The notes under the pieces were generated by a model. That model had not been told where the DNA came from, searched no databases, and saw only the letters and a program-made list of their open reading frames with translations. Position numbers and translations under genes: made by a program. This document shows positions 32,194 to 37,846 of a stretch of DNA of 37,846 nt, piece after piece. Each line of letters starts with the position of its first letter. Position 1 is the first letter of the stretch. This DNA comes from SIAF01 sp046152955 (GTDB taxonomy: Bacteria > Planctomycetota > Planctomycetia > Planctomycetales > Planctomycetaceae): the NCBI GenBank assembly GCA_046152955.1, contig JBJXGA010000481.1:1-37846 (forward strand), read 5' to 3'.

Positions 32194-32261
32194 GCGGATT
32201 TCGGAGAAGTAGGCCTACGGGGTGGCATCAGTCATTTGCGGATTTCTGAGAAATCAGCCTA
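32194..32261. repeat. Imperfect direct pair GCGGATTTC...CCTAC with a palindromic core
   Basis: Two units of about 26 nt with a period of 42. The second contains GATTTCT-G-AGAAATC, a perfect 7-bp inverted repeat; the first has the degenerate form GATTTCGGAGAAGT. They lie 40-110 nt upstream of the sua5 ATG. Confidence 0.6.
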
Positions 32262-32303
32262 CAACCACACATCACCGACACGTCCTGAACGGCTTTCATC
32301 GAT

Positions 32304-33332
32304 ATGCTTCCCGAGTCCCCTTCCAGTTCGACCGCCATTGCGCATGGAGCGGAATTGCTGCGTGCTGGACGGTTGGTAGCGTTTCCCACGGAGACGGTGT
32401 ATGGCTTGGGGGCGCATGCCCTGGATGAACGGGCGGTGGCGCGGGTTTTCGAGGCCAAGGGGCGACCGCGGTTTGATCCGCTGATTGTGCATGCCGCCGA
32501 CCTGGAGGGGATCGCCCGGCTGGTGGTGCGGCTCCCTCCCGTCGCGGAGCGTCTGGCCGCCCGGTTCTGGCCTGGTCCGCTCACGCTAGTGCTCCCCAAG
32601 TCGGCCCTCGTTCCCGATCTGGTGACCGCCGGTTGTCCGACGGTTGCCCTGCGGATTCCCGACCACCCGGTGGCGCTGGAACTGTTGCGCGTCGCGGGAA
32701 TCCCTGTCGCGGCGCCGAGTGCGAATTTGTTTGGCCGGATCAGTCCCACCACGGCGGCCCATGTCGCCGATCAACTGGGGGACCGGATCGACCTGATCCT
32801 CGATGGCGGTCCTTGTCGCGTCGGCGTGGAATCGACCGTGCTCAATCTGGCTGGCGAGGTCGCGACGCTGCTGCGCCCCGGCGGAACGCCGCTGGAAGAG
32901 ATCGAACGTCTTATCGGTCGGGTGCAGATCGGGAATTCGGAGTCCCTGCCCCCATCGAGCGGCCTGGCCTCTCCCGGAACGCTGCCGCAACATTATGCTC
33001 CGCGAACTCCATTGTTCCTGCAGGGGGCGAGCATTCATTCGGCAACGCCATCCGCAGGGGACTGTCCAGGGGTGCGTCCCACGGGCTCGATTGGATTGCT
33101 GGCGTTTCGGGCGCCGACCGACGCGCGGGAGTTCGCCGTGGTCGAAGTTTTATCTCGGCACGGTGATCTCGGCGAGGCGGCAGCGAATTTCTTCGCCGCG
33201 CTTCGGCGGCTCGACGAGGCGGGGCTGGAGTGGATCGTCGCCGAGACGTTTCCGGAGGTCGGATTGGGCCGGGCGCTGAATGACCGCTTGCGGCGTGCGG
33301 CATTCAGGGAAACGGGATCGGCTGGAGGGTGA
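32304..33332 (+). CDS. sua5: L-threonylcarbamoyladenylate synthase, long Sua5 type (342 aa)
   Basis: Makes threonylcarbamoyl-AMP from Thr, bicarbonate and ATP for the t6A37 modification of ANN-decoding tRNAs. The YrdC domain is residues 10-205: GGLVAFPTETVYGLGAHA-like start (here AGRLVAFPTETVYGLGAHAL), KGRP at 52-55, FWPGPLTLVLPK, RIPDHPVALELL and PSANLFGRISPT (S139-A140-N141). The linker SPGTLPQHYAPRTPL leads to the C-terminal SUA5 domain (FAVVEVLSRHGDLGEAAANF, GLGRALNDRLRRAAF). This is the long form, not the short TsaC of E. coli. tsaB, tsaD and tsaE are not in the window. The ribosome binding site is not obvious. Confidence 0.94.
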   Translation: MLPESPSSSTAIAHGAELLRAGRLVAFPTETVYGLGAHALDERAVARVFEAKGRPRFDPLIVHAADLEGIARLVVRLPPVAERLAARFWPGPLTLVLPKSALVPDLVTAGCPTVALRIPDHPVALELLRVAGIPVAAPSANLFGRISPTTAAHVADQLGDRIDLILDGGPCRVGVESTVLNLAGEVATLLRPGGTPLEEIERLIGRVQIGNSESLPPSSGLASPGTLPQHYAPRTPLFLQGASIHSATPSAGDCPGVRPTGSIGLLAFRAPTDAREFAVVEVLSRHGDLGEAAANFFAALRRLDEAGLEWIVAETFPEVGLGRALNDRLRRAAFRETGSAGG

Positions 33333-33359
33333 GTCGTCGCTAGTGCGCGCTACGCCCAT

Positions 33360-33541
33360 CGGGAGGGCGAGGCTCCCGCCGAGCCGCCAATGTGGTTGCA
33401 ACAAGAGAAACCGTGCCGGGGGCAGGCAAACAGATTCCGGCGAACGTCAGTTCTATCCCAACGGAGCGATTGAGTCGCGCGCCAACCGTAGCGGCGGCTC
33501 ACGGGGACGTTCGCCCTCCCGAATTTGCGTTCGCCCTCCCG
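33360..33541. repeat. TCGCCCTCCCG repeats between convergent genes
   Basis: CGTTCGCCCTCCCG occurs at 33508-33521 and 33528-33541 (period 20), and the inverse CGGGAGGGCGA at 33360-33370. All lie in the 244-nt spacer between sua5 and the MFS gene, which otherwise shows nothing. Confidence 0.6.
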
Positions 33542-33576
33542 GTTGGTGTGGGTCCGTGATGCGCCCTGGGACGCGG

Positions 33577-34926
33577 TCACATCTGGCCAGTTGGTGATTC
33601 GGAACTGCCAGCCTCTTTCCCCCAGCCGAGGGCCAGGATGACGCAGGCAGCCAGTGGCAGAATGCCGACCGTCGTCATGATGGCAGTATGCGACTGCGTG
33701 GCGTCGATCACCTGGCCAGCTCTTTTATGCATGGCAGAGGTCGCCAGCCAGGTGATGGCGCTCAAGGTTCCAGTAATCGCCCCCTGGTTGCGGACCGACA
33801 GCTCCTGCGACAGGGAATAGTAGACGGGAAACAACCCCAGCGATCCGAAACCGATCGCCAGCAGAACGGCCTGCAGGAGCAACCCCTGAGGCAATTGCGC
33901 CGCGACGACACTCAGCGCGGTGAGACAGGCGCAGCCGCCGAACGTCGCCAACCGCGTCCCGTGGACGCTCCAGCCGCGCCCCGCCAGCCACCGCGTGGCG
34001 AACCCCACCGCCAGGCATCCCACGTCGGTTGCGATATAATAGGCGGAGGTGAAATAGTTCACTTCGTCACGCTCGTAGTGGAGAAACTCCCGCAGGTACT
34101 TGGGCATCCACGCTCGGAAATAATGCCAGGTGAGATTGATCGCCACGACGACGCAAACGAGCACCGCAAAGCGCCGCGCAAACGTACCCCAGGGAGCACC
34201 GTGTACGGGTGCAGCCCCCGGTGCGGGCGAGTCGGCGGCGGGACGCGCCAAGTCCTGCGAACGGATGAGGGCGAACCACGGAATCAACCACAGAATGCCG
34301 ATCGCGCCAATCACGGCGAACGGCGCCCGCCAACTCCCCGCGTCGTCGGTCACCAGGCTTTGAACGATCAGCGGGGTCACGATCGCGCCGATCGACGCGC
34401 CGCTTTGTAACAGACTGTTGCCAAAAGTCCGGTCTTTCTGCGTCAGCAGCCGCTGCGTCGTCACCAGCGCGCAGGGCCATTGTCCGGCTTCGAAGATTCC
34501 CAGAACGGACTGGCACACCAGTAATCCCAGGTAGGTCTGGGCCGCCTCCGGTTCCAGGCCGTCGAAGGCCACCGGCGCCCCGGTCACTCCCTCCCACACT
34601 CCCCCCAGCCAGCGTCCGACCGGGGCGGCATAGGCCGTCGCGAACCCCGCCAGCGACCAGCCCAGGACAACCCCCGGATACATCCACCGGACCGGAATCC
34701 GATCCACGAGGAGCCCCGTGACCAGTCCTCCGAGGGCGAAGGCGATGCCAAACGCAAATTCCAGATTGCCGTATTGATCATTGTTGATCTTGAGTTCGGC
34801 CGTCAGGTCCGCGGCTGTTTGCGACAGCGTCTGTCGATCCATGTAGTTGAGCATGGTCGCCAGCAGTAGGACACCGCAGACGGACCATTTCCACGTGGCA
34901 GAGCGAGGTGCGGCAAGTTCGGGCAT
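33577..34926 (-). CDS. MFS transporter, anion:cation symporter (ExuT-like) type, 449 aa
   Basis: Twelve-helix permease. Near the N-terminus LLLATMLNYMDRQTLSQTAA carries the NYxDRxxL pattern of the hexuronate/phthalate anion:cation symporters, and LGGLVTGLLVDRIPVRWMYP is the loop 2-3 motif. Later GIFEAGQWPCALVTTQRLLT, SGASIGAIVTPLIVQSL and FRAWMPKYLREFLHYERDEV fit the same subfamily. Start ATG 34926 (MPELAAPRSATWKW); 23 upstream codons run into a leader with inverted repeats. Likely substrates are organic anions such as sugar acids; not decided by sequence. It lies downstream of the helicase gene with a 167-nt gap and possibly its own promoter. Confidence 0.86.
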   Translation of the reverse strand: MPELAAPRSATWKWSVCGVLLLATMLNYMDRQTLSQTAADLTAELKINNDQYGNLEFAFGIAFALGGLVTGLLVDRIPVRWMYPGVVLGWSLAGFATAYAAPVGRWLGGVWEGVTGAPVAFDGLEPEAAQTYLGLLVCQSVLGIFEAGQWPCALVTTQRLLTQKDRTFGNSLLQSGASIGAIVTPLIVQSLVTDDAGSWRAPFAVIGAIGILWLIPWFALIRSQDLARPAADSPAPGAAPVHGAPWGTFARRFAVLVCVVVAINLTWHYFRAWMPKYLREFLHYERDEVNYFTSAYYIATDVGCLAVGFATRWLAGRGWSVHGTRLATFGGCACLTALSVVAAQLPQGLLLQAVLLAIGFGSLGLFPVYYSLSQELSVRNQGAITGTLSAITWLATSAMHKRAGQVIDATQSHTAIMTTVGILPLAACVILALGWGKEAGSSESPTGQM

Positions 34927-34945
34927 CGGGCAAGGTCTACGCCGA

Positions 34946-35010
34946 GGGACAACGATCGCGATGGAACGCAAGCGCCTGGAAAGGTCGGGATCCACAGATC
35001 CCGTTGTCCC
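34946..35010. promoter_or_regulatory. Nested inverted repeats in the MFS leader
   Basis: Outer arms GGGACAACG (34946-34954) and CGTTGTCCC (35002-35010) are exact complements; inner arms CGGGATC (34986-34992) and GATCCCG (34997-35003) also pair and share two bases with the outer arm. The two stems cannot both form fully. It may be the helicase terminator, an attenuator or an operator. Confidence 0.38.
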
Positions 35011-35093
35011 CGGCTTTGCGATGTCGCCGGGGCGGGGTGATGATATCGACCGGTCGAGGGGGCTGACAGCGAAGCAAACTCAGAGGGGGCTTG

Positions 35094-37598
35094 CTATTCC
35101 GAGTCCAGAACTCCCTCTCCAAAATCTTCCACCACCGCGGCCGCGGTGGCCTCCTCCGCTGGCTGCGTCTCAGGAGTGTCGGATGGACTGGGGACGACCT
35201 GCGACAGGACACCGGGCGCAGGCTGGACGAGGACATCCTGGTCCGCGGCATGCGCCAGCATGAATTCGGTGCTCATCGGATCGACGTCGCGGCAACAGGC
35301 GGTGAACCGATCGGCCAGGCTGCGAAGCTGGTCGCGCCATTGCGCGAGTTCGATCCCGCGTGGAGCCACTTGCGCAAACTCTCCCAGCAGCAGAACCAGT
35401 TTCAGCAGGTGGCGGAAGATCAGCCCTTCCTGTTTGGCCAGATCGCGACTGGAAATGTAACTCGTGAAGTTGCACTCGAAATTGAGCAACTCAGCCGCCC
35501 CCCAGACCGGTTCCACAAAGACGCCATGCACGCCCGGAAAATCGGCATCAAACAGCATCCGCAACTTGGTCGCCAACGGAGGCGCGTATTTCCGCTCTTC
35601 GAAGGGGAGATCGGGATCCCAGGGGGGATAGAGATCGCCCGCGGCAATCAGTCCGCGCGTCACGAGTTCGGAATCAAGAAACGTTCGGGCGAGTGGACCC
35701 GGAGGGAGCTTTTCGGGATTTGGAACGCGAACAAAGCGGAGCAGTGACTTGGGAAGCTCCAGGACGCTTTCCAGGGCTTGCAGCCGTTCCACTTCGTCGG
35801 CAATCGCGAAGTGCTCCAGGAGGAACAGGGCATAGACCGGATTGACGCTGCGGAACAGAAAGAAAGTGGCCATCCGTTCGGTGGGATGCGCCCACTCCGG
35901 ACGATACGCGAAAGGCTCGCTGGGAGTCGCCGCGACCACGGGGACGGGGCCTGTGCCGGTCGCCTTGTGTTGCGCCTGGAGCGCTTCGATCATCAACGTG
36001 GCAAAGAGGGAGGGCTTGGGAGCCGCGACGACGGGGGAGGCAGGGGCGGCCTGCGAGGGATCGGCCGCGGTGGCAGTCTCGACCGGAGGAGGTTCCGGCT
36101 CCAGTCGGACGATTCCCAGGGCGTGCAGCGTGCGCAGCATCTGATGCAGGTGCTGTTCGGCCGGTTCCAATTGTTTCGGATCCAAGAGCCGCTTTCGCAC
36201 GAGGCTCCGCACGCGCTCAACGTCGGGGGACAATTGGAGCATGTAGGCCAACATGCGCCACGGCAAATGTCCCTGGCTGACCAGATGGCGCGGCGGAGCG
36301 GACCGCAGTTTCTGGAACTGCGCCTCATCCCAATATTGTCGATTCGGGCTCCGTGTCGGCATCTTCTTTTTCATCGCCTTCTTCGCCTTGATCAAATTCG
36401 GATCGCGCGTGTCTTCCGGAATTTGATCGTACTTTTCCTTCCAGCGGAGAATGCGCACGTCGTCTTCATGCGGGAGAACGTAGATGTATCCCTGGCTGTC
36501 GAATTGCGGCCGGCCGGCCCGGCCGAAGATCTGGTGGGCCGTGCTGGGATCGATGATTTTCTGTTTGCCGGGAGCCCCTTTGAGCAAACTTGGCAGAACC
36601 ACCGACCGGGCCGGAAGGTTGATTCCCGCGGACAGCGTTTCCGTGCAGACGCAGACCGAGAGCAGTTTCTGTTGAAACAACTCTTCGACGACGCGGCGGT
36701 AACGTGGAAGCAATCCGGCGTGATGCACCCCCACGCCGCGCATCAGGATCTGCTTGAGTTTGGGACCGGCCCCCTTCGTCCAGTCGTGGCGGGCCAGGCG
36801 GGCCGCCAGCAGCTTTTGCTGCCCTTCGGCGAGCATGTCCTTGCCTTTGAGCTCTTCGGCCACCGACCAGCACTCTTCCCGGTTGAAGCAAAACACGAGC
36901 GCCGGCGTCCGCCGCGCATCCCCATCCCCCTGGGCCATTTCCTGCAGGTGCTCGGTCAGCAGTTTGTCCCCCACCCACTGAAACGACAAAGGGACCTTGC
37001 GGTCGCTGCTTTGGACCAGTTCCAGTTTCCGCTGGTGCCCCACCCGCAGCCAAGAGAGAAAATCGACGGCGTTCCCGACGGTGGCGGAGAGGAGCAGCAG
37101 CCGCACGTGTCGTGGCAACAGCGACAGCGTAAACTCCCAGACGATGCCCCGTTCCCGATCGGAAAAGCTGTGGAATTCGTCCATGACGACGGCGGACACG
37201 CTTTGGAAATCGAACCCTTCGGGCTGCAGCAGTCGATTGAGGAGGATTTCGGCGACGACCACCAGGATTTTCGCGTCGGGATTGACGCGCCGATTGCCGG
37301 TGACCAGTCCCACGTCCTCGCTGCGGAATCCCCACCGCCGGGCCGCTTCCTGCATTTCCTGGAATTTCTGGTCGGTGAGGGCGATCAGCGGCGTGGTGTA
37401 ATAGATGGTGGCCCCGGTATGGAGCGCTTCAAAGGCAGCCGCCTCGGCGATGAGCGTCTTGCCGGTGCCGGTCGGCGCACAAACCAACACTCCTTCTTCC
37501 GCGGCAAACCAGGCGAAAAGAGCCTGCTCCTGGACCGGGTAGGGAGTGAACGGAAGCTGTTCGAGGTATTGGAGGGCGAGTTCGTCGCGAGTGGGCAT
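35094..37598 (-). CDS. Ski2-like DExH-box helicase (834 aa)
   Basis: Superfamily 2 ATPase. Motif I APTGTGKT (residues 41-48), motif Ia TTPLIALTDQK, motif II DEFH (140-143), motif III SAT (171-173), a RecA2 domain with LVFCFNREECW, VGVHHAGLLPRYRRVVEELF, VCTETLSAGINLPA and motif VI QIFGRAGRP (356-364). GVxxHHAGLLP and the AGINLPA motif are diagnostic of the Ski2/Mtr4/Hel308 group. After the core come a winged-helix-like region and a long C-terminal part (about 430-834) with a Pro/Ala-rich linker and no recognised domain. RNA helicase is likelier than DNA helicase, but this is inference. The start ATG 37598 has only a weak ribosome binding site. Confidence 0.9.
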   Translation of the reverse strand: MPTRDELALQYLEQLPFTPYPVQEQALFAWFAAEEGVLVCAPTGTGKTLIAEAAAFEALHTGATIYYTTPLIALTDQKFQEMQEAARRWGFRSEDVGLVTGNRRVNPDAKILVVVAEILLNRLLQPEGFDFQSVSAVVMDEFHSFSDRERGIVWEFTLSLLPRHVRLLLLSATVGNAVDFLSWLRVGHQRKLELVQSSDRKVPLSFQWVGDKLLTEHLQEMAQGDGDARRTPALVFCFNREECWSVAEELKGKDMLAEGQQKLLAARLARHDWTKGAGPKLKQILMRGVGVHHAGLLPRYRRVVEELFQQKLLSVCVCTETLSAGINLPARSVVLPSLLKGAPGKQKIIDPSTAHQIFGRAGRPQFDSQGYIYVLPHEDDVRILRWKEKYDQIPEDTRDPNLIKAKKAMKKKMPTRSPNRQYWDEAQFQKLRSAPPRHLVSQGHLPWRMLAYMLQLSPDVERVRSLVRKRLLDPKQLEPAEQHLHQMLRTLHALGIVRLEPEPPPVETATAADPSQAAPASPVVAAPKPSLFATLMIEALQAQHKATGTGPVPVVAATPSEPFAYRPEWAHPTERMATFFLFRSVNPVYALFLLEHFAIADEVERLQALESVLELPKSLLRFVRVPNPEKLPPGPLARTFLDSELVTRGLIAAGDLYPPWDPDLPFEERKYAPPLATKLRMLFDADFPGVHGVFVEPVWGAAELLNFECNFTSYISSRDLAKQEGLIFRHLLKLVLLLGEFAQVAPRGIELAQWRDQLRSLADRFTACCRDVDPMSTEFMLAHAADQDVLVQPAPGVLSQVVPSPSDTPETQPAEEATAAAVVEDFGEGVLDSE

Positions 37599-37758
37599 GG
37601 TTGGCGAGGCGCGGCGCTGGAGCGTCGATCAGGGGGGTTGCTAAGACACGACCGGAGCGTCGCTCCTGATTGATTGTCCAGGGGCAGGCTTCTATTCTAG
37701 GGCCTCCATCGCTCGGCGGCGACGCTCGCCGCGCGGGTGGCCTGTACACAGGAGGCGT

Positions 37759-37846
37759 ATGTCTCTCTCGATCTTTCGCCACGGACTGGTTGTCATCGGC
37801 TTGTGCTGGAGTACGTTCGGCGGCCTGCTGTGGGCCGATGACGCGC
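37759..37846 (+). CDS. N-terminus of an exported protein, cut by the window end
   Basis: ATG preceded by AGGAGG at 3-4 nt. The 29 visible residues (MSLSIFRHGLVVIGLCWSTF then GGLLWADDA) form a signal peptide with a plausible cleavage after LLWA. Nothing is known of the mature part. It diverges from the helicase gene across a 160-nt spacer. Confidence 0.62.
   Translation, partial: MSLSIFRHGLVVIGLCWSTFGGLLWADDA

Larger units (their letters stand above)
31609..32303. other. 695-nt gene-free spacer with dispersed repeats
   Basis: Between the DUF2079 and sua5 genes. It contains a segment at about 31644-31690 that matches 28298-28350, copy B of the ~273-nt element, and the paired GCGGATTTC...CCTAC units. 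No frame looks like a gene. Confidence 0.7.

Noticed and set aside
35778..37673. 631-codon open frame opposite the helicase
   Set aside because: The minus strand carries all helicase motifs in order; the plus frame is a high-GC artefact.

Overview
The window is GC-rich bacterial chromosomal DNA, most likely from a planctomycete. That assignment is an inference from gene content: a twin-arginine DUF1501 protein, a secreted glycine-rich TPR protein, a large DUF2079 membrane protein, a Ski2-like DExH helicase, a secreted tandem alpha/beta hydrolase, and wide gene-poor spacers full of small dispersed repeats. There is no rRNA, CRISPR array, transposase, integrase or phage gene, and I saw no tRNA. 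I count 28 protein genes; two are cut by the window edges.

Layout. 1-2.8 kb: the end of a SAM methyltransferase gene faces an acyl-AMP ligase / acyl carrier protein pair, a fragment of an acyl-activation pathway. 2.9-8.5 kb: larB (nickel-pincer cofactor synthesis) diverges from a tightly overlapping operon of a YhdT-like small membrane protein, a sodium:solute symporter and an MFS transporter; a HpcH/HpaI-type aldolase converges on it. 8.7-12.2 kb: an SGNH hydrolase with an altered catalytic block and a glutaryl-CoA-dehydrogenase-like enzyme face an overlapping VOC/SDR pair. 12.4-19.1 kb: the DUF1501 protein, an exported LysM-L,D-transpeptidase, pyrE, and a two-gene operon for secreted SnoaL-like and Gly-rich/TPR proteins. 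19.1-24.9 kb: a thioredoxin-like protein and a DegT-type aminotransferase, then a secretin-N-domain-like exported protein, the 782-residue tandem hydrolase and a small secreted protein.

24.9-32.3 kb is the repeat-rich part. Pirin, a PhnD-like binding protein, a tiny two-helix membrane protein and the DUF2079 protein sit between spacers of about 0.75, 1.5 and 0.7 kb. These spacers hold a 12-bp minisatellite, a 53-bp two-hairpin element in two inverted copies with a compensatory base change, and a ~273-nt element in two direct copies. 32.3-37.8 kb returns to ordinary genes: Sua5 (tRNA t6A synthesis), an MFS transporter, the Ski2-like helicase and the first 29 codons of an exported protein.

No single multi-gene defence or biosynthetic system is complete here. 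The least explained material is the set of dispersed structured repeats, followed by enzymes with altered active sites (SGNH hydrolase; first half of the tandem hydrolase). All functional calls come from reading motifs and remembered family patterns; no database search was run.
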